Source of the DNA: an uncultured Collinsella sp.
GTDB lineage: Bacteria > Actinomycetota > Coriobacteriia > Coriobacteriales > Coriobacteriaceae
Direction of reading: 5' to 3'
NCBI GenBank assembly: GCA_902492185.1
Contig: CABUKY010000028.1
Location: 1-14,908, forward strand
DNA: 14,908 nt
Part shown: in pieces, positions 1-5,295 of the stretch
How positions within the stretch are numbered: the first letter of the stretch is position 1
Layout of the letters: the number at the start of each line of letters is the position of its first letter
Made by a program: the position numbers and the translations under genes
The notes under the pieces: generated by a model
The model's input: the letters and a program-made list of their open reading frames with translations, nothing else
The model's database searches: none
What the model was told of the DNA's origin: nothing

Positions 1-1150
1 TTGCTTTGCTTCGGGTGCTCGCATCACGCGCTGCTACGTGCAGATTGCGGCTCCCGACGGCGAGCAGGGCGAGCGCGTTGTTAAAACGTACTCCTTTGGC
101 CGTGCGGCTTATCTGGCCGATTGCGTTTCTGTCGCCAAGGATCTTGAGAGCATGGATATGGACGACATGCCCTGCAAGCATTTGCTCGAGGCATATGAGG
201 CAGATGCGCCGGACATGATTGAGCCTGCAGAGGTTCACGCCCGACCACGCGATGACCATCGTCCATTGCCGCCTGCGCTTCGCGATCTGCTGCTCGCTGA
301 TACGGCTGACGAGCTTGAGGTCATGGAGGAGGACAACGATCCGTATGTCGCCCGTGTCGTCGAGCTGCGCGAGCAATCCAAAGTTGACCGAGCCGGTGCT
401 TTCGAGGGCTTTTCTCGCCTTGTCGAGGAGCTGGAAGCCAAGTGTACTGTTGCTGAGCTTTTGGCGACGGGCCCAGTGCAGACCCAGTTCTGCGACAACC
501 AGCTGGTGCGCATGGTGCTGCCGGTGATGGAGGAGGACCGTTCCGTGCGTATCCTTCGCGCTCCCGATGCGCTGTATTTTGCCCAGCACGAGATTTGCAG
601 CTTTTACGCCGAACAAGAGGACTTTGAGCGTGCGCTGCCCGAGGTGCGCCGTCTCTACGACTTGGCGCGCTCGTCCATGCAGTCTCACTTTGCCCTGATT
701 AACGTGCTAGCACGCCTGGAGCGTTATGACGAGATTATCGAGGTAGCGCGTCACGGCCTGCGCATTGCCAGCGACCGGCCTTCGATCGGTTACCTGTTCT
801 ATCGCCTGGCATTCGCCTACTGGAACTGCGACCAGCTCGAGCTGGCGCTGGCATGTTATCGCCTGGTGCCGCGCGGCGAGGAGTCGGGCGGCAGTGCGCA
901 GGAGGAAATGCAGGGCCTTATGAACGAGATGGGCGTCATCAAACCGCCCACGTTTGAGGAGGCTGTCGAGACCATCCGCAAGGCAGGTCTTGAGCTGCCG
1001 CCGGTGCCCGCCGTGACCAATCAACTCGCGGATGCCGCCGTGCAACTCGTCGACAACGGCTTCTTTTTCTTGGCGCGCGGCTGCATCTATCAAATGTGGC
1101 GCACCATGGGTAACGATGAGCTCGGCTCCCTCAACCGCTCGCTGGGGTAG
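1..1150 (+). CDS. TPR-type repeat protein, 5' end outside window
   Basis: The reading frame is open from base 2 without a stop, so the gene begins before the window; the GTG at 38 is an internal codon or at best an alternative start. The visible part is about 383 residues. Its C-terminal half is helical with degenerate tetratricopeptide-like repeats: one beginning near ALYFAQHEICSFYAEQEDF, one near HFALINVLARLERYDEII, and one near YLFYRLAFAYWNCDQLELAL. These have the usual small and aromatic residue spacing (Y/A-x-x-F/Y, then A-L). The N-terminal part is acidic. No catalytic motif, signal peptide or membrane segment is visible. TPR arrays usually bind protein partners, so a scaffold or adaptor role is likely, but the partner cannot be named. 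The stop is TAG at 1148-1150, and no clear terminator follows. Confidence 0.72.
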   Translation, partial: CFASGARITRCYVQIAAPDGEQGERVVKTYSFGRAAYLADCVSVAKDLESMDMDDMPCKHLLEAYEADAPDMIEPAEVHARPRDDHRPLPPALRDLLLADTADELEVMEEDNDPYVARVVELREQSKVDRAGAFEGFSRLVEELEAKCTVAELLATGPVQTQFCDNQLVRMVLPVMEEDRSVRILRAPDALYFAQHEICSFYAEQEDFERALPEVRRLYDLARSSMQSHFALINVLARLERYDEIIEVARHGLRIASDRPSIGYLFYRLAFAYWNCDQLELALACYRLVPRGEESGGSAQEEMQGLMNEMGVIKPPTFEEAVETIRKAGLELPPVPAVTNQLADAAVQLVDNGFFFLARGCIYQMWRTMGNDELGSLNRSLG

Positions 1151-1266
1151 GGGCAGCATAGAAGGGCTGGACCGCGCTTGTCATCCCATTTGCTCACCAT
1201 GCCGACAAAACGAAGGGGCTACTGCTGCCGGCGTACCGGGAACATTTGCGTATAGATAAGGTATAA

Positions 1267-1301
1267 CGAATTAAGTCGTAGCGAATTAAAGTACGAATTA
1301 C
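1267..1301 (+). repeat. Three CGAATTA direct repeats
   Basis: CGAATTA occurs at 1267-1273, 1282-1288 and 1294-1300, with start-to-start spacing of 15 and 12 bases. The first two copies share an extra A (CGAATTAA). The cluster overlaps a possible -10 hexamer. It may be a binding site for a regulator or a chance product of AT-rich sequence. Confidence 0.35.
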
Positions 1302-1330
1302 TGTATCGAGCAGGTTGCCGACAAATTGAA

Positions 1331-1366
1331 TGGAGCCATTTGTATTTGCTCAAGTGGGTGGCTCCA
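1331..1366. repeat. 8-bp inverted repeat before the ATPase operator repeats
   Basis: TGGAGCCA at 1331-1338 is matched by TGGCTCCA at 1359-1366, with a 20-base spacer. No T-run follows, so it is not an obvious intrinsic terminator. It could be a leader hairpin or a protein site. Confidence 0.35.
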
Positions 1367-1398
1367 GCAGGACCGGTAAGGTCAAAAGCGGCTAGGTC

Positions 1399-1455
1399 TG
1401 CTAAACCTGTTAAACTCTGCTAAAGTTGCTAAACTTTGTTAAAGTTGTTAAAACT
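1399..1455 (+). repeat. Three tandem 19-bp repeats (six TGYTAAA boxes) before the ATPase
   Basis: TGCTAAA or TGTTAAA boxes start at 1399, 1408, 1418, 1427, 1437 and 1446. The spacing alternates strictly 9, 10, 9, 10, 9. This makes three consecutive 19-bp units: 1399-1417, 1418-1436 and 1437-1455. All boxes point the same way, at roughly one helical turn. The array ends four bases before the Shine-Dalgarno of the ATPase gene, so a protein bound here would sit on the promoter or initiation region. The regularity argues for an iterated binding site. Autoregulation by the ATPase's own winged helix is a reasonable inference, not shown. Confidence 0.75.
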
Positions 1456-1471
1456 AGCAGAGGAGGGTCGA

Positions 1472-2554
1472 ATGTCGAAAGCCATTAATCCCTTTAAGCC
1501 AACGGCGGGCATGAATCCGCCTGAGCTTATCGGACGTGACGCTGTTTTGGATGATTTTGCCGAGGCCCTTGAGAATGGTCCTGGTGCTCCCGATCGACTC
1601 ATGCGCATCTCGGGCGTCCGAGGCACAGGTAAAACGGTGCTTCTCAATGCATTGGGTGATCTTGCGCGAAAAAAAGGATTCGAGGTTGTTGACGTCGCCT
1701 CGAATGCCGGTTTTTGCAGTAGAATCCTCGAGGCTCTACAGCGAAATGTTCGTCTTGAGTCAATGTCGATTTCCCCATCAATTCTAGGAGTCAGCCTTGG
1801 CTCCGTTGAGGTATCGAAGTCGGCATCTCATCTGGGCGAGGCAATGTACGATGCCGCGAAGCGCGGAGGTCTGCTCATTACGCTCGACGAGATTCAGGAT
1901 GCCTCAACTGAGGAAATGCGCGAGCTGGGCAATGAGATGCAGCTTTTGATTCGCCAAGGGGCGAATGTCGCTTTTGCATTCGCCGGCTTGCCAACATCGG
2001 TGGATGGCGTGGTGGTTGATGATACCCTTACCTTCCTTCAGCGGGCAAAACATATCGAACTCACTCGTCTCTCCGATTTTGAAGTCGGTGGATCGCTTGA
2101 GGATACAATGAGACGAGCGGGCAAGGAGCTCGATGAAGACGCCGCTGAGCTATTAACAAAGGCTTCAGCAGGCTATCCCTTTATGGTCCAGTTGGTCGGA
2201 TATTACGCTTGGCAGGTTGCTGCGCGCAGCGGGGCGGAGAGCGTGAACGAAGGGTCCGCGCGTAAAGGTATCCAAGCGGCTCTTGATAGCTTTAATGCTA
2301 TGGTGATTGCCCCGGCGCTGCGCAGGGTTTCAGAGCGACAGTTTCAGTATCTCGCGGCAATGGCTCAATGCGAGGGTGATGAGATTGCCAACGGTGATAT
2401 CGCCAAGAAGATGGGGTTGCCGGCGAACAAGGTCGGCTCGTATCGTAAACGTCTCATCGATGCGGGGTTGATTGAGCCTGCGGGCTATGGCTGTGTTTCG
2501 TTTGCAATTCCGTATATGCGCGACTATTTGTTGGAGGCGGTGCGGGAAAGGTAA
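1472..2554 (+). CDS. AAA+ ATPase with C-terminal winged helix (orphan)
   Basis: This 360-residue protein has an N-terminal INPF...PPELIGRD stretch typical of a widespread group of stand-alone bacterial ATP-binding proteins. Walker A is GVRGTGKT (about residues 49-56). Walker B is LLITLDEIQD (about 132-141). The C-terminus (about 285-360) looks like a winged helix, with IAKKMGLPANKVGSYRKRL as the probable recognition region. There is no signal peptide or membrane segment. The ATG at 1472 is chosen because AGAGGAGGG lies at 1459-1467; the longer frame starting TTG at 1436 would be translated through the repeat array. The layout resembles Orc1/Cdc6-like and STAND-type ATPases, but the role is unknown: DNA binding, regulation or defence are all possible. 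The gene stands alone between a repeat array and a tRNA, and its GC content is visibly lower with more AGA, CTA and TTA codons than its neighbours, which suggests acquisition. Confidence 0.85.
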   Translation: MSKAINPFKPTAGMNPPELIGRDAVLDDFAEALENGPGAPDRLMRISGVRGTGKTVLLNALGDLARKKGFEVVDVASNAGFCSRILEALQRNVRLESMSISPSILGVSLGSVEVSKSASHLGEAMYDAAKRGGLLITLDEIQDASTEEMRELGNEMQLLIRQGANVAFAFAGLPTSVDGVVVDDTLTFLQRAKHIELTRLSDFEVGGSLEDTMRRAGKELDEDAAELLTKASAGYPFMVQLVGYYAWQVAARSGAESVNEGSARKGIQAALDSFNAMVIAPALRRVSERQFQYLAAMAQCEGDEIANGDIAKKMGLPANKVGSYRKRLIDAGLIEPAGYGCVSFAIPYMRDYLLEAVRER

Positions 2555-2579
2555 AAATGGAATCGCTCCAAATTCCCTC

Positions 2580-2608
2580 TTGCCCATCCTCGACTGTTTG
2601 GTTACTAT
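2580..2608 (+). promoter_or_regulatory. Probable promoter of tRNA-Ser
   Basis: TTGCCC at 2580-2585 and TACTAT at 2603-2608 are separated by 17 bases, a good sigma-70-type match. Transcription would begin near 2615, a few bases before the mature tRNA 5' end at 2623. Confidence 0.6.
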
Positions 2609-2622
2609 AGAACGGCTGTTAC

Positions 2623-2713
2623 GGAGAGCTGACCGAGAGGCCGAAGGTGCTCGCCTGCTAAGCGAGTATGCCCCAAAAGGGCATCTGGGGTTCGAATCCC
2701 CAGCTCTCCGCCA
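2623..2713 (+). tRNA. tRNA-Ser (anticodon GCT)
   Basis: The acceptor stem GGAGAGC (2623-2629) pairs perfectly with GCTCTCC (2703-2709), followed by the discriminator G and an encoded CCA (2711-2713). The anticodon stem CTCGC/GCGAG encloses the loop CTGCTAA, giving anticodon GCT, which reads serine AGC/AGT codons. The long variable arm (about ATGCCC...GGGCAT) is the class II hallmark of serine tRNAs. The T-arm is TGGGG TTCGAAT CCCCA. An intrinsic terminator follows 15 bases downstream. The T-arm and 3' tail are copied further downstream (see the repeats at 2696-2786 and 2887-2977). Confidence 0.97.
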
Positions 2714-2786
2714 GTTTAACTTTAAAGAAGGGTCCCATCGGGGGCCCTTTTTTATTATCGAGAAAGGGCGCTGGGGATTCGAACCC
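2696..2786 (+). repeat. Repeat unit A: tRNA tail + terminator + inverted T-arm (91 nt)
   Basis: The unit starts inside the tRNA T-arm (ATCCCCAGC), runs through the CCA end and terminator, and ends with GCTGGGGATTCGAACCC (2770-2786). That end is the exact reverse complement of the tRNA T-arm sequence at 2688-2704, a 17-bp perfect inverted repeat. The same 91-nt layout recurs at 2887-2977 without insertions or deletions. Confidence 0.85.
2728..2753 (+). terminator. Intrinsic terminator of tRNA-Ser
   Basis: AAGGG (2728-2732) pairs with CCCTT (2745-2749), and an inner CCC/GGG pairing adds to the stem. A six-T run covers 2748-2753. It ends transcription just past the tRNA and before the inverted T-arm copy. 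Confidence 0.8.
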
Positions 2787-2895
2787 GAGAGGGCACGGGC
2801 GTTAAGCAAACGCGAAAGCGTTTGTAGCCCGTGGGCGAAAAGCCGCCAGGCTTTGAAGCCGGAGGGCATGCGTAGCATGCCCGGACATCCCCAGC
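2770..2895 (+). other. Multi-hairpin element, possible structured RNA or miniature mobile element
   Basis: A 9-bp closing stem GCTGGGGAT (2770-2778) / ATCCCCAGC (2887-2895) encloses several perfect hairpins. CACGGGC (2794-2800) pairs with GCCCGTG (2827-2833) and contains CAAACGC-GAAA-GCGTTTG (2807-2824), a GNRA-capped stem. AAAGCC (2839-2844) can pair with GGCTTT (2849-2854); alternatively GGCTT (2849-2853) pairs with AAGCC (2856-2860), and the two exclude each other. GGGCATGC (2864-2871) pairs with GCATGCCC (2875-2882). The element lies between the two 91-nt repeat units. I do not recognise it as a named RNA family. It could be a non-coding RNA, a dispersed palindromic repeat, or a remnant inserted at the tRNA end. 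No promoter was identified for it. Confidence 0.6.
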
Positions 2896-2977
2896 TCTCC
2901 GCCAGTATGAATTGAAAGAAGGGTCCCATTCAGGGCCCTTTTTTGATTAGGAGAATGTTAACTGGGGATTCGAACCC
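2887..2977 (+). repeat. Repeat unit B: copy of tRNA tail + terminator + inverted T-arm (91 nt)
   Basis: Bases 2887-2906 (ATCCCCAGCTCTCCGCCAGT) are identical to tRNA bases 2696-2715. The terminator and an inverted T-arm (2962-2977) follow at exactly the same offsets as in unit A. Divergence lies in the linkers. No tRNA body precedes this copy, so it cannot make a tRNA. Confidence 0.85.
2919..2944 (+). terminator. Intrinsic terminator copy in repeat unit B
   Basis: AAGGG (2919-2923) pairs with CCCTT (2936-2940), with inner CCC/GGG pairing and a six-T run to 2944. It is a near copy of the terminator at 2728-2753 and faces the carboxypeptidase terminator. Confidence 0.75.
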
Positions 2978-2979
2978 TC

Positions 2980-3008
2980 AAAAAATGAGGCGCCCCGTTG
3001 GACGCCTC
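2980..3008 (-). terminator. Intrinsic terminator of the D,D-carboxypeptidase gene
   Basis: Read on the minus strand, GAGGCG (3008-3003) pairs with CGCCTC (2992-2987), followed after one A by six Ts (2985-2980). It lies 29 bases past the stop codon of the minus-strand gene. Confidence 0.8.
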
Positions 3009-3036
3009 CTTTCAGCGAGTGTATTGTTCTTCGACC

Positions 3037-4446
3037 TTACACCTCGGGTGCCTTGGCTACGGTCTCGCTCTCGGCTGTGAGCGGGCGGTTGTCGATGCGG
3101 CGGCCCAAGCGATCGAGCTTCACGAGCAGCCATTCAATGGGATTCGGCCCTGCACCTTCCTCGTCGGCAACCAGGTCCATAACGGCGATTTTGGTGCCGT
3201 CCTGCTTGAGAGTAACGCTGCCCACCTTGTCGCCCACATGCACCGTGCCCGAAAGATCGTCGTAGCTAACCTTTTCGGTCACCTCGCCGGCAAGGGAAAA
3301 CACGGTCGCTTGCGCCGTAGGATCGGCGAGTGTGGCGTCGATTGTCTTATCCGTCCAGTCGGTTTGGCCAATGCGCGCCATAAGCGGGTTGCCGTTGGCG
3401 GTCTTTTCCTGCGTGTTGGCGATTGCGACCGTCACCTTGTGGCCGTAGTACCAGTTGGCAAGGGTGGCGGTATCGGTAAAGCGCTGATCGGTGGTGGTGG
3501 AGTTCAAAATAACGGTGTAGATCTCGTCGCCGTCGCGGTTGTAGGCGCTCGTAAAGCAATAGCCCGCGTCGTCGGTGGTGCCGGTCTTGCCACCGATGTT
3601 GCCATCTTGGCCCAGCAAATAGTTATGCGTGTCCATGGAATGCGAATGGTCGGTGCCGTCGGCGCCCGTGACTTCGATCCAGGAATCCTCGCTCGCTACG
3701 ACCTCGCGGATCGTGTCGTTTTTCATGGCCTCCTGCATCATCAGCGCTACGTCGTGTGCGGTTGAGTGCATATCGCCAGCCCACTCATCAAAGTCCAGAC
3801 CATGCGGGTTTTCAAAAAGCGTACCGGTGCAGCCGAGCTTCTTAGCGCGCTCGTTCATGGCCTTCACAAATGTGGCCTCGGCGTCTTTGGTCTTAGGGTC
3901 GATTTTCTTGCCCACATATTCGGCGAGCACGATGGCGGCGTCGTTGCCCGAGGGAATCATCAGGCCGCGCAGTGCCTGCTCCACGGTAAGCTCGTCGCCT
4001 TCGAGCAAGCCGGCGGTCGAATTACCCACGGTGGCTGCGGCGTTGCTCACCGTGACCTTCTCGTCCATCTTGCAATTCTCGACGGTTAGGATTGCGGTCA
4101 TGACCTTGGTGATCGAGGCAATCTTGACCTGCTCATCGGCGCCGCGCCCATAGTAGACGGTGCCGTCTTTGCCCATGACGAGGGCATTGGTCGCATCGAT
4201 ATCGGGCAGGTTTTCGGCCGTGATGCCGCGCGCATCGGCGGTTTTGCCGCAAACATTGTCGGTCGTGAGCACTTGGGCGCCGGCGACGGTGGGCGCGCCA
4301 GCGGCAAGGGCGATAGCGCAGACAAAGCCGGCGGCAAGCTGGGCTGAGCGCTTTGCAAAAGAGGTGAGGGACTTCACAGATTTCGCTTTCGACGGGATGG
4401 TCTCTTCTGAAACTAGAGTATATCGTTTGCCGGCGTCGGCGATCAT
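3037..4446 (-). CDS. D-alanyl-D-alanine carboxypeptidase, PBP5 (S11) family
   Basis: A serine D,D-carboxypeptidase that removes the terminal D-Ala from peptidoglycan stem peptides outside the membrane. From the ATG at 4446 it is 469 residues. All three active-site motifs are present: SITK (about 111-114), SGN (about 166-168) and KTG in GGKTGTT (about 287-289). A secretion signal (about 25-58, ending AGAQ) precedes the catalytic domain. A C-terminal region matches the usual PBP5 beta domain and ends in an amphipathic stretch (PIEWLLVKLDRLGRRI) that could anchor it to the membrane. The start is uncertain. The ATG leaves a long hydrophilic lead before the signal; GTG at 4377 gives a compact signal peptide and fits the TATACT -10 candidate at 4422-4417. 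No start has a strong Shine-Dalgarno. It is divergent from a VanRS-like pair, which may control it. Confidence 0.93.
   Translation of the reverse strand: MIADAGKRYTLVSEETIPSKAKSVKSLTSFAKRSAQLAAGFVCAIALAAGAPTVAGAQVLTTDNVCGKTADARGITAENLPDIDATNALVMGKDGTVYYGRGADEQVKIASITKVMTAILTVENCKMDEKVTVSNAAATVGNSTAGLLEGDELTVEQALRGLMIPSGNDAAIVLAEYVGKKIDPKTKDAEATFVKAMNERAKKLGCTGTLFENPHGLDFDEWAGDMHSTAHDVALMMQEAMKNDTIREVVASEDSWIEVTGADGTDHSHSMDTHNYLLGQDGNIGGKTGTTDDAGYCFTSAYNRDGDEIYTVILNSTTTDQRFTDTATLANWYYGHKVTVAIANTQEKTANGNPLMARIGQTDWTDKTIDATLADPTAQATVFSLAGEVTEKVSYDDLSGTVHVGDKVGSVTLKQDGTKIAVMDLVADEEGAGPNPIEWLLVKLDRLGRRIDNRPLTAESETVAKAPEV
4417..4422 (-). promoter_or_regulatory. Candidate -10 element of the carboxypeptidase gene
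   Basis: TATACT on the minus strand is a close -10 match. No good -35 is seen at 17 bases. If used, transcription starts near 4410 and translation must begin at the GTG at 4377. Confidence 0.4.
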
Positions 4447-4548
4447 CGCGTGCGCGCTTGGCCCACATCCGCACCCGAACGGGCACAAGGGTGCTTAAGG
4501 CCGACTTAATCACCCACGCTTGTTGTGTGTGGCGTGCGTCGCCTCAGG

Positions 4549-4554
4549 CATAAT
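4549..4554 (+). promoter_or_regulatory. Candidate -10 element of the VanR-like operon
   Basis: CATAAT at 4549-4554 lies 20 bases before the start codon region, with TTGTGT at 4523-4528 as a weak, over-spaced -35 (20 bases). A strong Shine-Dalgarno GAGAGGAG (4562-4569) follows. The poor -35 would suit an activator-dependent promoter. Confidence 0.4.
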
Positions 4555-4574
4555 GGAGCGCGAGAGGAGCACGC

Positions 4575-5270
4575 ATGAACGAGCGCATTTTGGTAGTTGA
4601 TGACGAAAAGGCCATCGCCGACTTGGTTGGCATCTACCTTACAAAAGAGGGCTTTGATGTCCAGATTGCCTATAGCGGGGCCGATGCTGCCAAGGCGATT
4701 TTGGAGCAGGAGTTCGATCTGGCGCTGCTTGATGTCATGCTGCCCGATATCGATGGGTTTGAGCTGCTGCGTACGATCCGTTCCAGCCATACCTATCCTG
4801 TGATCATGCTGACGGCGCGCGATGCCCAGCAAGACAAGATCGAGGGCCTTTCGCTTGGCGCGGACGATTACGTGGTTAAGCCGTTTCGTCCGCTGGAGCT
4901 CGTCGCGCGCGTGCACGCTCAGCTTCGCCGCTACACCAGCTACGGTAGCCGTGCACAGGCGGCCGAGTCGCCGACCATTCAGCTCGACGGCTTGGAGATC
5001 AACCGCGACGCTCGTTCCGTGACGGTGGACGGTGCACCGGTACGCCTCACACCCACCGAGTATTCAATCTTGCTGTATCTGGTCGAGCATCGCGGCAGCG
5101 TGGTGGCCGTGGAGGACCTGTTCCGTGCGGTGTGGAACGAGGATTTTATGCCCGGCTCCAACAATACGGTGATGGTGCACATTCGCCACCTGCGCGAAAA
5201 GATCGGCGACGACGCACAAAAGCCGCGCTTTATCAAAAACGTCTGGGGTGTCGGCTACATAATCGAATAA
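4575..5270 (+). CDS. OmpR/PhoB-family response regulator, VanR-like
   Basis: This 231-residue two-domain DNA-binding regulator has a receiver domain (about 1-118) with the acidic pair D9/D10, phospho-acceptor D53 (LLDVMLPD), T80 and K102. A winged-helix effector domain (about 135-231) ends in the usual VWGVGYIIE turn. Phosphorylation by the partner kinase should drive dimerisation and promoter binding. The ATG has GAGAGGAG at 4562-4569. The kinase gene begins 25 bases after the stop, so the two form an operon. Sequence style (ILVVDDEKAIADLVGIYL, FIKNVWGVGYI) resembles the VanR group, but no vancomycin-resistance genes accompany it. Its likely targets include the divergent carboxypeptidase. 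Confidence 0.93.
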   Translation: MNERILVVDDEKAIADLVGIYLTKEGFDVQIAYSGADAAKAILEQEFDLALLDVMLPDIDGFELLRTIRSSHTYPVIMLTARDAQQDKIEGLSLGADDYVVKPFRPLELVARVHAQLRRYTSYGSRAQAAESPTIQLDGLEINRDARSVTVDGAPVRLTPTEYSILLYLVEHRGSVVAVEDLFRAVWNEDFMPGSNNTVMVHIRHLREKIGDDAQKPRFIKNVWGVGYIIE

Positions 5271-5295
5271 CGCCTTTGATGGTGGGGAAGTGGAT

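Larger units (their letters stand above)
1151..1398. other. AT-rich intergenic stretch without a gene
   Basis: About 320 bases separate the TPR gene from the ATPase start. I see no convincing ORF. The stretch holds three copies of CGAATTA (1267, 1282, 1294), an 8-bp inverted repeat (1331-1338 with 1359-1366), and the tandem TG(C/T)TAAA repeats listed separately at 1399-1455. A TATAAC hexamer at 1262-1267 could be a -10 element, but no acceptable -35 sits at the right distance. Base composition is visibly more AT-rich than the flanking genes. Confidence 0.6.

Noticed and set aside
1399..1455. CRISPR array
   Set aside because: The 19-bp repeats abut each other with no spacers, and no cas gene is present.
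2887..2904. Second tRNA gene
   Set aside because: Only the 3' tail is copied; there is no acceptor 5' strand, D-arm or anticodon arm upstream.
2330..2929. Overlapping open frames on both strands across the tRNA and hairpin element (also 2472-2915 on +)
   Set aside because: They run through the tRNA gene and repeats. Peptides such as RAGDSNPR are what results when a serine tRNA T-arm is translated, a common false protein call.
2998..3765. 255-codon plus-strand frame
   Set aside because: It is antisense to the carboxypeptidase, whose SITK, SGN and KTG motifs are all in frame on the minus strand.
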